This document shows positions 1 to 7,328 of a stretch of 23,134 nucleotides of DNA, in pieces. Source of the DNA: Thermoplasmata archaeon (lineage in GTDB: Archaea > Thermoplasmatota > Thermoplasmata > UBA184); the NCBI GenBank assembly GCA_030064695.1, contig JASHYV010000106.1:1-23134 (forward strand). Reading direction: 5' to 3'. The translations under genes were made by a program, and so were the position numbers. The notes under the pieces were generated by a model that was given only the letters and a program-made list of their open reading frames with translations, was not told the origin of the DNA and searched no databases. Numbering within the stretch: the stretch's first letter is position 1; every line of letters begins with the position of its first letter.

Positions 1-213
1 CGCGTGATCTGGGTGGTCGGGGCGCAGAAGATCGTGGGCAACCTCGCCGACGGCCTGCGGCGGATCCAGGAGTACGCGCTCCCGCGGGAGGATGCGCGGG
101 TCCGCCGTCACGGCGGCGGCGGCAGCGTCGTGAACAAGCTCCTGCTCGTCTTCGGCGAGCATCAGCCCCACCGGGTGACGATCCTCCTCTCCCGGAGCCG
201 GCTCGGCGTGTGA
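1..213 (+). CDS. LUD-domain protein (LutC/YkgG/DUF162-like), 3' end only
   Basis: This is the C-terminal 70 residues of a protein that begins outside the window; the frame is open from base 1 and stops with TGA at 211-213. The visible sequence reads VGAQKIV, then an LRRIQEYALPREDARVR segment, then VNKLLLVFGEH and a short terminal beta-strand (VTILL). This order (VGAQKIV, arginine-rich helix, NKLL, terminal strand) is the typical ending of LUD proteins, which are related to LutB/LutC of lactate oxidation and often occur as uncharacterised single genes in archaea. The catalytic role cannot be judged from this fragment. It is the only + strand gene in the first 15 kb, so it ends tail-to-tail with the tRNA that follows. 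Confidence 0.72.
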   Translation, partial: RVIWVVGAQKIVGNLADGLRRIQEYALPREDARVRRHGGGGSVVNKLLLVFGEHQPHRVTILLSRSRLGV

Positions 214-272
214 GCCTCGGTGGCCCGCGACCCGCGTGCCCGTCGAACACCGTCGGGTCGAAGCGTACGCCC

Positions 273-346
273 CGGGCCCGAGGGGATTCGAACCCCTGAT
301 CTTGCGGTTAAGAGCCGCCTGCTCTACCGGGCTGAGCTACGGGCCC
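273..346 (-). tRNA. tRNA-Lys (anticodon CUU)
   Basis: The minus strand folds as a full cloverleaf. The acceptor stem is GGGCCCG/CGGGCCC, the D stem GCTC/GAGC, the anticodon loop CTCTTAA with anticodon CTT (plus-strand bases 310-312), and the T arm AGGGG-TTCGAAT-CCCCT. The discriminator is G at 273. No CCA is encoded and no intron is seen. The first pair of the anticodon stem (27-43) is a G-A mispair; the other four pair normally. It decodes AAG and would be charged by a lysyl-tRNA synthetase such as the class II enzyme at 9844-11319. A TATA-like element lies about 35 bases upstream. Confidence 0.95.
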
Positions 347-377
347 ACGAACGGCTCGGGCCACGCGGGATTCGGAA

Positions 378-385
378 GATAAAGG
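378..385 (-). promoter_or_regulatory. TATA-like box for tRNA-Lys
   Basis: The minus strand reads CCTTTATC, 32-39 bases upstream of the mature tRNA 5' end, in otherwise GC-rich DNA. This fits an archaeal TATA box with a leader of several bases before the tRNA. A very similar element (CCTTTACC, with the same GAG upstream) precedes the lysyl-tRNA synthetase gene. Confidence 0.55.
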
Positions 386-405
386 CTCGGGGTCGGCGCG
401 CGGTC

Positions 406-1347
406 TCAGCCCCGAAGGCGCTCCAGGGCCGCGCCCACCATGAGCGGCAGGAGGAGCGTGACATCCCCTTCCACCGTCAGGTGGCGGGCCCGCGGCTTCA
501 CCTTCCCCCACGAGACCGCCTCGCGGGTCCGGGCGCCGGAGAGGCTGCCGTCCCACTCGACCGCGGTGGTGAGGTAGAGCGCGGCGTCGAGCCCGTCGCG
601 GAACTGGTTCCACCAGATCGTGTGGTGCTTCGAGATCCCGCCGCCGAGCAGGATCGCGCCCGACCGCTTCGCCTCGAAGACGAGGTCGCTCAGGCGCTGC
701 TCGTCGGAGAAGAGGTCGAGCGAGAGCGCGCGGTGGTCCTGCCAGAAGAGCCAGAGCTGCGCGCCGACGGCGCCGTCGGTGATGCCGGGCACGATCACGG
801 GGACCTTCCGGTCGTACGCCGCGCGCAGGAGGCTCGTCGAGGCGCTCGATGGGATCGCCTTCCCGATCGCCCAGGCCAGTTCGCAGGTCGAGAGCGACCG
901 CGTCCCGTGGGCCCACAGCGACCGGAGGATCGCCTGCATCTTGCGCTCGACGATCGCGCCGTAGTTCGCCTCGGGGATCACGAGGTTGCCGAGCCGGTAC
1001 AGATGCCGTCGGCGCAGCGCGACGTCGTCGAGGTCCCACGCGCCGTGGTAGTACGGCTTGAACGCCCGCGCGAGGTCGTGGTCCAGGGTGCCGCAGGTCG
1101 TGACGACGGCGTCGACGAACCCCTCCCGGATCAGCGTCGCCAGCACTCCGCGCGTGCCGGTGGCGACGACGTCCGCCGGGAACGAGAGGAACGTGGTCAT
1201 CTCCCGGTCGCCGAGGATGCCGGTCAAGAGGTCGACGCCGTCGGCGACGCCCTTGGCGCTGAACCCTCCGCCCGCCTGAAGCCGACGCACGAGCCGGTCG
1301 AGGGTCGGCGCGTCGTCGACGCGGACGTCCTCGACCCGGCGCGCCAT
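406..1347 (-). CDS. dys: Deoxyhypusine synthase
   Basis: The 313-residue product matches deoxyhypusine synthase along its length. The enzyme uses NAD and spermidine to transfer a 4-aminobutyl group to a lysine of aIF5A, the first step of hypusine formation. Diagnostic features are FLSFPADVVATGTRG near residues 53-67 and VVTTCGTLDHDLAR near 81-94. The C-terminal signature GGGISKHHT carries the catalytic lysine at about K240, and EWDGSLSGARTREAVSWGK follows at about 264-282. The length is normal for archaeal forms. The ATG start sits 27 bases from a TATA-like box, so the mRNA is probably leaderless. The gene follows the presenilin-like protease and aIF2-beta on the same strand, so it may also be read through from a translation-factor operon. 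The spermidine and aIF5A genes are not in the window. Confidence 0.95.
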   Translation of the reverse strand: MARRVEDVRVDDAPTLDRLVRRLQAGGGFSAKGVADGVDLLTGILGDREMTTFLSFPADVVATGTRGVLATLIREGFVDAVVTTCGTLDHDLARAFKPYYHGAWDLDDVALRRRHLYRLGNLVIPEANYGAIVERKMQAILRSLWAHGTRSLSTCELAWAIGKAIPSSASTSLLRAAYDRKVPVIVPGITDGAVGAQLWLFWQDHRALSLDLFSDEQRLSDLVFEAKRSGAILLGGGISKHHTIWWNQFRDGLDAALYLTTAVEWDGSLSGARTREAVSWGKVKPRARHLTVEGDVTLLLPLMVGAALERLRG

Positions 1348-1370
1348 GGCGGCCGGGGGAGCGGCCGGGG

Positions 1371-1379
1371 ATTAAAGCG
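1371..1379 (-). promoter_or_regulatory. TATA-like box for deoxyhypusine synthase
   Basis: The minus strand reads CGCTTTAAT, centred about 27 bases upstream of the ATG at 1347, which gives a leaderless transcript. The element includes the TAA stop codon (1372-1374) of the upstream protease gene, so one trinucleotide serves both as stop and as promoter core. Confidence 0.6.
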
Positions 1380-2340
1380 CTCCCGTGAAGCCGAGGGTGT
1401 AGGACCGGAAGAGGAGCAGGTACGCGATCACGTAGCCCACGATCGCGCCGCCGTTGAGCAGCGGAAGGCCGGCCTGGGCGTTCCCCCGGAGCACGAGGCG
1501 CATCAGCACGCCGTACCCGACGAGCGAGCCGAGGAGCGTCGCGGCGGCGACGATCGCGTTGCCGCCGATCCCGAGCACGGCGGGGTGGACGGGCAGCCAG
1601 ACGAACGCCGAGACCACGAGCGTGCCCGGGATCACGACGTCGCCCAAGCCCATGAAGAGCGCCGCGCGCTCCTCGGTCGGCTGGCGCCGCTGCTCGGAGA
1701 GGGACGGGGCCGCGGTGTAGTCGTACCCCGCCGAGTCGGGCATCACCATCAGGATCGGGAGCTTCATGTCGGTCACCACCTCGGCGAGCGAGAGCATGTG
1801 CTTCGTGCCGTAGACCGCGATCGCGTCGTAGATCAGCAGCGCCACGAGCAGGATGAACGCCGGCAGGATCGCGAAGGAGATGCCGAGGATCGCGATCAGC
1901 GACCCGGCGGCTAGGAAGCCGACCAGGTCGACAACGTACCACTGCGGCTCCATGAGCAGCGCGAGGTAGAGGCCGGCGCTCACGCTCGCCGCGAGGATCA
2001 ACGCCGGGACGATCACGATCTCGGCCGCGTACGGCGCCTGGAGGATGAGCCCCGGCGGGAAGAGCGAGAACGTCGCGTACAGCGTGAAGTAGAGCGCCCC
2101 CGCGATCGCGAGGAGGATGAGGTGCCGGAGCGCCGAGATCCCGCCTTGCCGCCGCGCGAGGTAGAGGATCCCCAGCGGGGCGAGGACGATGAGCACGATG
2201 ATCTCGATCGGGGCGGTGACGCTCTGCGCGTTGGAGCTCGAGGAGAGGCCGGCGGACAGGAACGGGCGCGCCAGGACCAGCCCGACCGCCTGCGCGCCCA
2301 CGTACAGGGCGAGCAGCCCGAGCCACCGGACGCTGCGCAT
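1372..2340 (-). CDS. Presenilin-like A22 family intramembrane aspartyl protease
   Basis: A 322-residue polytopic membrane protein with about nine hydrophobic segments. The two catalytic aspartates of GxGD proteases are present: LLIYDAIAVYGTKHM (D172) in one segment and MGLGDVVIPG (GLGD 231-234, D234) in the next. The C-terminal segment has GLPLLNGGAI (about 291-300), which occupies the place of the PAL motif with Leu in the middle position. A charged loop (about 208-225) separates the catalytic segments. The family (archaeal presenilin/signal-peptide-peptidase homologues, formerly DUF1119) cleaves within the membrane; the archaeal substrate is unknown. The ATG is 6 bases after the aIF2-beta stop, so it is almost certainly co-transcribed with that gene. 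Confidence 0.9.
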   Translation of the reverse strand: MRSVRWLGLLALYVGAQAVGLVLARPFLSAGLSSSSNAQSVTAPIEIIVLIVLAPLGILYLARRQGGISALRHLILLAIAGALYFTLYATFSLFPPGLILQAPYAAEIVIVPALILAASVSAGLYLALLMEPQWYVVDLVGFLAAGSLIAILGISFAILPAFILLVALLIYDAIAVYGTKHMLSLAEVVTDMKLPILMVMPDSAGYDYTAAPSLSEQRRQPTEERAALFMGLGDVVIPGTLVVSAFVWLPVHPAVLGIGGNAIVAAATLLGSLVGYGVLMRLVLRGNAQAGLPLLNGGAIVGYVIAYLLLFRSYTLGFTGAL

Positions 2341-2346
2341 CGACCG

Positions 2347-2964
2347 TCAGGGCTGAACGATGGCGTAGGCGTTGTTGCCGAGGACCTTCGTCACCTTCGC
2401 GTTGACGGTCGAGCCGCGTTGCGTGGCGCCCGTGACGAAGATCACGAAGCCCTCCTTCTTGGCGACCCCGTCGCCCCGGCGGCCGACGTCCTCGATCGTG
2501 AGCCGATAGACCTCTCCGACGACCACCGGCGCCCTCGGCTTCTCGGGCGCGACGACGCGTCGGACGGTCACCGGCCGTTGGGCGCCGCACGCCTCGCAGA
2601 CGAGGAGCGTCAGCCGGCCCTCCTTCACGAGGTGGGTGTCCGGGCGCTTGCACTCCGAGCAGATCACGTACTTCGCCGTGTACTCCCGGATCCGCTGGCC
2701 GATCTGGTCCTTGGTGAGCCGGGACTTGAGGACCGCGCGCGGCAGGTCGAGCACGCCGGGGCAGCCGAACTCCTTCGCGAGATAGCCGATCACGTGGTCG
2801 GGATCGCGGCGCAGGACGCCGCAGATCTCCTGGAAGTTGCGGATGACCGTGTTCTTCCCGTCGGTCATCACGTCGGGATCCGGCACCTGGAATCGGTCGG
2901 AGCCGATCTGGACCGGGGGCAGTTTCGCGCGGGCGCGCTCGAGGAGAGCCGAGTAGGGTTCCAT
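2347..2964 (-). CDS. Translation initiation factor aIF2 subunit beta with C-terminal TRAM domain
   Basis: The 205-residue product is the beta subunit of aIF2, the GTPase complex that brings Met-tRNAi to the small ribosomal subunit. Residues 1-95 form the aIF2-beta core (GKNTVIRNFQEICGVLRRDPDHV at about 36-58, GCPGVLDL at 67-74). Residues 97-135 are a zinc ribbon with C102, C105, C123 and C126. Residues 146-205 are a TRAM (OB-fold RNA-binding) domain, EVYRLTIEDVGRRGDGVAKKEG onward. The beta-TRAM arrangement is known in several euryarchaeal lineages. The frame is open further upstream, but the ATG at 2964 begins the conserved protein and lies 27-35 bases from a TATA-like box. It appears to head an operon with the protease and perhaps DHS. 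Confidence 0.93.
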   Translation of the reverse strand: MEPYSALLERARAKLPPVQIGSDRFQVPDPDVMTDGKNTVIRNFQEICGVLRRDPDHVIGYLAKEFGCPGVLDLPRAVLKSRLTKDQIGQRIREYTAKYVICSECKRPDTHLVKEGRLTLLVCEACGAQRPVTVRRVVAPEKPRAPVVVGEVYRLTIEDVGRRGDGVAKKEGFVIFVTGATQRGSTVNAKVTKVLGNNAYAIVQP

Positions 2965-2990
2965 CGTACCGGGTAGGAACCGAGGGGCGG

Positions 2991-3000
2991 GGGAAAAGCC
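2991..3000 (-). promoter_or_regulatory. TATA-like box for aIF2-beta
   Basis: The minus strand reads GGCTTTTCCC about 27-36 bases upstream of the aIF2-beta ATG (2964). The T-run is also the tail of the stem-loop that follows the HAD gene stop, so termination and initiation signals share bases. Confidence 0.5.
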
Positions 3001-3008
3001 CTTCGGGC
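2994..3008 (-). terminator. Short stem-loop plus T-run after the HAD phosphatase gene
   Basis: Read on the minus strand, the TGA stop of the HAD gene is followed at once by GCCC-GAA-GGGC and then TTTT. The four-pair stem is short, so it is a weak intrinsic terminator at best, but its place between the stop and a promoter fits an operon boundary. Confidence 0.4.
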
Positions 3009-3665
3009 TCAGTCGGCCGGGAAGCGCTCGAGGACGTCCAGGACCTTCGCGAGGTCGTGTTCGGACACGATGTGCGTCGCCGCCCGCCGCACCTTCTCGT
3101 CCTCCGGAAGGAACGCGACGCCCACCCGGCTCCGGCGGAACATGCCGACGTCGATCTCCGAGTTCCCCACGGCGGCGGTCTCCCGCGGCGCTACGCCGAG
3201 CTGGTCCTGGAGCCCCGCGACGACCCGCTCCTTGTCGTTGATCGGCACGCGGACAATGCCCTCCCCGGTCAGCCGGCCGTCGGAGGAGGTGCGGAACCCG
3301 TTCGCGAGCACGAGGTCGATCCCGAGCTCCCGTCCGATCCGGCGGGCGAGCAGGTCGATGCCGCCGCTCACGATCGCGGTCCGGATCCCCCGCTGATGCA
3401 GACCGGACACCAGGGTCTTCGCTCCGGGCATCAACGGGACATCGGCCAGGATGCGATCGATCGCATCGATCGTGAGGTCCGGGGCCTGCTTCCACCAGAT
3501 GCGGATGTCGGACCGGATGAACTCGTGGTCGTCGATCTGGTTCGCGAGGAAGAGGCGCAGCCCCTCCGCGTTGTGCACGCCGAAGTGCTCGTGCACGGCG
3601 GCCCAGGAGCTCGCGACGTCGACGAGCGTCCCGTCCATGTCGAAGGCGACGAACCTAAGCCCCAT
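3009..3665 (-). CDS. HAD-superfamily phosphatase, phosphoserine-phosphatase-like
   Basis: A 218-residue cytosolic HAD hydrolase. Motif I is FDMDGTLVD (nucleophile D9, acid/base D11), motif II is VSGGIDLLARRIGRELG (S100), motif III is the lysine in PINDKERVV (K145), and motif IV is VGNSEIDVGMF (167-176). A helical cap lies at about 15-75. The layout and SGG motif match the SerB-like branch, whose members dephosphorylate phosphoserine or other small phosphomonoesters; the substrate here is not established. The usual first Asp of motif IV (GD) is Asn168, with D172 retained. The ATG overlaps the end of the aldo/keto reductase gene by 11 bases, which suggests translational coupling. Confidence 0.85.
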   Translation of the reverse strand: MGLRFVAFDMDGTLVDVASSWAAVHEHFGVHNAEGLRLFLANQIDDHEFIRSDIRIWWKQAPDLTIDAIDRILADVPLMPGAKTLVSGLHQRGIRTAIVSGGIDLLARRIGRELGIDLVLANGFRTSSDGRLTGEGIVRVPINDKERVVAGLQDQLGVAPRETAAVGNSEIDVGMFRRSRVGVAFLPEDEKVRRAATHIVSEHDLAKVLDVLERFPAD

Positions 3666-4644
3666 CGCCCCGGGCGATCGCGTCGGCGCGGTCGAGCACC
3701 GCTTCCGTGGGTCGACGGGCCCACGCCTCCAGGTTCGCGTCGACCTGCTCCGGGCGGCTGGCTCCGAGGACCGGGACCGCCCCCTGCTGGCGCAGCCAGT
3801 GCAGGGCGATCGACGCCATCGGGACTTGCGCCTCCGTGGCCAGGTCGCGGATCGCCCGCGCGCGACGCTGCAGCTCCGGGAGGCGGTCCGGCTCGAACGT
3901 GCGGGCCGCGAAGCGCCGGACCTCGGAGGGGATCCGCTTCCCCTCCAGGTAGCGGCCCCCCAGTAGGCCCCGTGCCAGGGGCGTGTACGCTTCGATGAGG
4001 ATCTGGTGGTGAGCGCAGTACGCGCGCACCGGGTCGGCCTCCTCCCGGTCGAACAGGTTGTAGCGCACCTGGTTCACGACGATCCGGGTCTCGGAGAGGT
4101 GCCGGGCCGCCTCCTCGAGCTCCTCGACGCCGAAGTTCGAGACCCCGATCGCTCCGATCCGACCCTCTTTCCAGAGCGACTCCAGCGCACCCATCGTTTC
4201 CGAGAGCGGCACGTGCGGGTCGGGGGCATGGACGAGATAGAGGTCGACGGCGGGTCGTCCCAGCCGTTCCAGGCTGTTGATCAGGCTCGCCCGGAGCTGC
4301 GACGGGCGCAGGTGCTCCCAGGAGACCTTGGTCACGACGTACGCGTCGGGCGCGCCCTCCGCGGCCCGCGCGAGCACGTCGCCGAGCAGCCGCTCCGAGC
4401 GACCATTTCCGTAGACCTCGGCCGTGTCGAACCACCGGATCCCCCGCTCGTAGGCGCGCCCGATCGTCGCCTTGGTCCTCGCCTCGTCCTCCTCGCTCCA
4501 CCGACCCAGCGCCCAGAGTCCGAGACCGAGCTCGGGATGCGGCTTGGCGCCGACCGGAAGCGGCACCGCGGCGATCGGACCCGCCGTCGGGGTCGAGGGG
4601 GACCGGGGCGCGCTCCTCCGGCGCGGGCTCTTGCGATCCGTCAT
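3655..4644 (-). CDS. Aldo/keto reductase
   Basis: A 329-residue (alpha/beta)8-barrel oxidoreductase of the AKR superfamily that uses NAD(P)H on carbonyl substrates. The catalytic tetrad is visible: D73 and Y78 in WFDTAEVYGNGRSE, K106 in YVVTKVSW and H139 in DLYLVHAPDP. Later landmarks are IGVSNFG (about 166-172), VVNQVRYNLFDR (189-200), YTPLARGLLGG (220-230) and PVLGASRPEQVDANLEA for the cofactor phosphate region. The substrate cannot be predicted. The first 35 residues are basic and proline-rich and precede the barrel. The start is favoured because its ATG overlaps the ValRS stop as ATGA (4641-4644), a typical coupled junction. The gene lies between ValRS and the HAD phosphatase. Confidence 0.88.
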   Translation of the reverse strand: MTDRKSPRRRSAPRSPSTPTAGPIAAVPLPVGAKPHPELGLGLWALGRWSEEDEARTKATIGRAYERGIRWFDTAEVYGNGRSERLLGDVLARAAEGAPDAYVVTKVSWEHLRPSQLRASLINSLERLGRPAVDLYLVHAPDPHVPLSETMGALESLWKEGRIGAIGVSNFGVEELEEAARHLSETRIVVNQVRYNLFDREEADPVRAYCAHHQILIEAYTPLARGLLGGRYLEGKRIPSEVRRFAARTFEPDRLPELQRRARAIRDLATEAQVPMASIALHWLRQQGAVPVLGASRPEQVDANLEAWARRPTEAVLDRADAIARGDGA

Positions 4645-7328
4645 GCGGGGTCCGCGGACGGGGAGGCGTCCGCCTTCAAGTGGTCGTCGATGCGGCGGAT
4701 CCGCTCGGTGAGGTCGCGCAGCTTCTCCTCCGCCTCCCGCACGACCTCGGGGGGCGCCCGGGCCCGGAACCCGTCGTCCGCGAGGCGGGCCCGGGTCTTG
4801 GCCAGCAGGTCCGCGAGCATCGACCGCTCGCGCTCGAGCGCGGCGGTCGCCGCCGGTGCGGACGGGGGCCGCTCTAGGTAGCACTCTCCGAGCGGCGCGA
4901 CGCGGCTCCCGGCTCCGGCGGGGGCCGGCGCTCCGGGCTCGAGGAGCGTGAGCGATCCCACCCGGGTGAGGCGCTGGATCGTGGGCGCCTCGCGACGCAG
5001 CACGGTCGCGATCTCGGCCCCCGCCGGGCGGACCCACGCCGCCGGGGTGGCCGTCGAGGGGACGCGCTCCTCCGCGCGGAGGTTCCGGAGCAGCCGGATC
5101 GCCTCGAGCACCGGCTCCATCTCGAGTTCGGCCACCGGATCCTCGGGGGCCTCCGACGGGGCGGGCCAGGACGCGGTGGCGAGCAGGTCGCCGTCGTGCG
5201 GCAGCGCGTGCCAGAGCTCCTCGGTGACGTGGGGCACGATCGGATGGAGGCGCCGCAACGTGCGTTCGAGCACGAAGCCCAGCACCTCCGACGCTTCGCG
5301 TCGGGCCGGCTCGCCCCGCCGCCCCTGGAGCGCGTCCTTGGCGATCTCCACGTACCGGTCGGCGAGATCGTGCCAGAGGAACCCGTGGAGCACCGACGCG
5401 GCCCGGCTGGGCTCGAGTTGCTCGATCGCGGCATCGACCTGCTCGGCCATCCGGCGGTACCGGGCGAGCAGCCATCGATTCTCGAGCGCGGCGCCGGCGT
5501 CCCAGCGAGGCGGTGCGGCGAGCGCCGCCGGCTCGGTCGGAAGGTGCGGGAGCGCGAACCGGACCAGGTTCCAGACCTTGGTGAGGAAGTTTCGGGCGCC
5601 GTCGAGCGCCGAGTCTCCGAACGCCCCGTCCTCCTCGGCCGGGTTCGGGAAGAGCAGCGCGAAGCGCATCGTGTCGGCACCGCGCGCCCGAATGAGCTCG
5701 AGCGGGTCCGGCGAGTTCCCGAGGCTCTTTGAGAGCTTCCGACCGGTCTCGTCCCGGAGCATCCCGGTGAAGTAGACGTCGGAGAACGGCCGGGCGCCGC
5801 GGAAGTAGTAGCCGGCCATCATCATCCGGGCGACCCAGAAGAACATGATGTCCCGGGCCGTGACGAGCACCGAGTTCGGGTAGTAGTGCGCCAGATCGGA
5901 GGTCGGCTCCGGCCACCCGAGCGCCGCGAACGGCCAGAGCCACGAGGTGAACCACGTGTCCAGCACGTCGGGGTCCGGCGTGAGCTCCGACGACCCGCAG
6001 TGCGAGCACACCGTGGGCGGCTCAACCGCGACCGTGTCCTGGCCGCAGGCCCGGCAGACCGAGACCGGGATCGGGTGGCCCCAGAAGACCTGGCGCGAGA
6101 TGCACCAGTCTTGGATCCCCTCCATCCACCGGAAGAACGTGAGCTCCCAGCGCGCCGGATGGATCTTCACCTCGCCCGCGCGGACCGCCGCGAGGACCGG
6201 GGTCGCGAGGGGGCCCATCTTTACGAACCACTGCGTCGAGAGGCGGGGCTCGATGACCGCGCCCGACCGCTCCGAACGGGCGACGGAGTGACGGTAGGGT
6301 TGCCGGCGGACCAGGAAGCCGTCGCGCTCGAGGTCCCGGGTGACCGCCGTCCGGGCGGCGTCGCGGTCCAGCCCCCGGTACTCGGCCGGGGCCCAATCCC
6401 CGATCACGTGGGCGCCCTCGTCGAAGAGCTCGGGCGGCATCGGGAGCTCGGGGTGGCGGAGGAAGATCTCCCGGTCGATCGGGTCGTGCCGCGGCGTGAT
6501 CTTGAGGGCGCCGGCGCCGAAGGCGGGGTCGACCGCCGAGTCGGCGATCACCGGCACGACGCGGTCCGAGAGCGGCACCTGCACCGAGCGGCCGACCGCG
6601 TCGCGGTACCGCGGGTCGTCGGGGGGGACCGCGACCGCCACGTCGCCGAAGATCGTCTCGGGCCGGACGGTCGCGATCTCGATGCCGCCGGCGGAGCCGT
6701 CGGCCCAGGGGTAGCGGACGTAGAGGAGCTCGGCGTCCTCCTCGCGGTGCTGGACCTCGAGGTCGGAGATCGCCGTGCGCATCGGCGGGTCCCAGTTCAC
6801 GATCCGCTCGCCCCGGTAGACGAGCCCGGCCCGGTGGAGCGCGACGAACGCCTCGCGGGTCGCGCGGACGCTCGCGGCGTCCATGGTGTATCGGTACCGG
6901 GACCAGTCGACGGAGAAGCCTCCCGCCTCCGCCTGGGTGCGGATGTGCCGCTCGCGCTCCTCCTTCCATCGGGCGATCTCGGCGAGCGCCTCCTCGCGCG
7001 AGAGCTCGTCCCAGCGACGCCCCTCCTTCTCGACCCAGTTGCGGACCGCGACCTGCGTCGCGAGGCCCGCATGATCGAGCCCCGGCACCCAGAGGGTGGC
7101 GGTGCCCCGCATCCGGTGGCAGCGGGCCAGGGTGTCCATCACCGTGTCGCCCAGCATGTGGCCCATGTGGAGGACCCCGGTGACGTTGGGGGGCGGTAGG
7201 ATCAGCGAGTAGGTCGGGCCCCGGGGCCGGTCGGGCGCCCGAAAGACGTCCCGTCGCGCCCACTCGGCCTGCCAGCGCGCCTCGATCGCCGCCGCCTCGA
7301 AGCGCGAGGGGAGCGCGGGGGCGCTCAG
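4641..7328 (-). CDS. valS: Valyl-tRNA synthetase, bacterial type, probable CTG start
   Basis: A class I aminoacyl-tRNA synthetase of 895 residues that charges tRNA-Val. In order: PPPNVTG-x-LHMGH (HIGH motif HMGH, 54-57); LWVPGLDHAGLATQ (79-92); CP1 editing domain at about 205-345; ISRQVFWGHPIP (410-421); a zinc site C425, C428, C441, C444; GRKLSKSLGN (KMSKS-type, 529-538); an anticodon-binding helical region; and a C-terminal coiled coil (about 825-885). The PPPNVTG, DHAGLATQ and coiled-coil features are of bacterial rather than archaeal/eukaryotic type. No ATG, GTG or TTG exists in frame before the HIGH motif after the ABC permease stop. The best start is CTG at 7326-7328, which overlaps that stop as CTGA, with GGGAGG 8 bases upstream. 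It is followed by the reductase gene with an ATGA overlap. Confidence 0.92.
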   Translation of the reverse strand: MSAPALPSRFEAAAIEARWQAEWARRDVFRAPDRPRGPTYSLILPPPNVTGVLHMGHMLGDTVMDTLARCHRMRGTATLWVPGLDHAGLATQVAVRNWVEKEGRRWDELSREEALAEIARWKEERERHIRTQAEAGGFSVDWSRYRYTMDAASVRATREAFVALHRAGLVYRGERIVNWDPPMRTAISDLEVQHREEDAELLYVRYPWADGSAGGIEIATVRPETIFGDVAVAVPPDDPRYRDAVGRSVQVPLSDRVVPVIADSAVDPAFGAGALKITPRHDPIDREIFLRHPELPMPPELFDEGAHVIGDWAPAEYRGLDRDAARTAVTRDLERDGFLVRRQPYRHSVARSERSGAVIEPRLSTQWFVKMGPLATPVLAAVRAGEVKIHPARWELTFFRWMEGIQDWCISRQVFWGHPIPVSVCRACGQDTVAVEPPTVCSHCGSSELTPDPDVLDTWFTSWLWPFAALGWPEPTSDLAHYYPNSVLVTARDIMFFWVARMMMAGYYFRGARPFSDVYFTGMLRDETGRKLSKSLGNSPDPLELIRARGADTMRFALLFPNPAEEDGAFGDSALDGARNFLTKVWNLVRFALPHLPTEPAALAAPPRWDAGAALENRWLLARYRRMAEQVDAAIEQLEPSRAASVLHGFLWHDLADRYVEIAKDALQGRRGEPARREASEVLGFVLERTLRRLHPIVPHVTEELWHALPHDGDLLATASWPAPSEAPEDPVAELEMEPVLEAIRLLRNLRAEERVPSTATPAAWVRPAGAEIATVLRREAPTIQRLTRVGSLTLLEPGAPAPAGAGSRVAPLGECYLERPPSAPAATAALERERSMLADLLAKTRARLADDGFRARAPPEVVREAEEKLRDLTERIRRIDDHLKADASPSADPA

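Noticed and set aside
220..1914. Long plus-strand open frame across the tRNA and deoxyhypusine synthase
   Set aside because: It translates through a tRNA gene and antisense to clear coding genes; the composition (Arg, Asp, Glu, Ala-rich) is a GC artefact.
308..2653. A 781-codon open frame on the minus strand
   Set aside because: It is an arginine/proline-rich shadow frame over the deoxyhypusine synthase and protease genes, with no recognisable motifs; high GC content removes stop codons from non-coding frames.
2965..3495. Upstream in-frame extension of aIF2-beta into the HAD gene
   Set aside because: The extra residues are arginine/glycine-rich shadow sequence; the conserved protein begins at the ATG at 2964, next to a promoter element.
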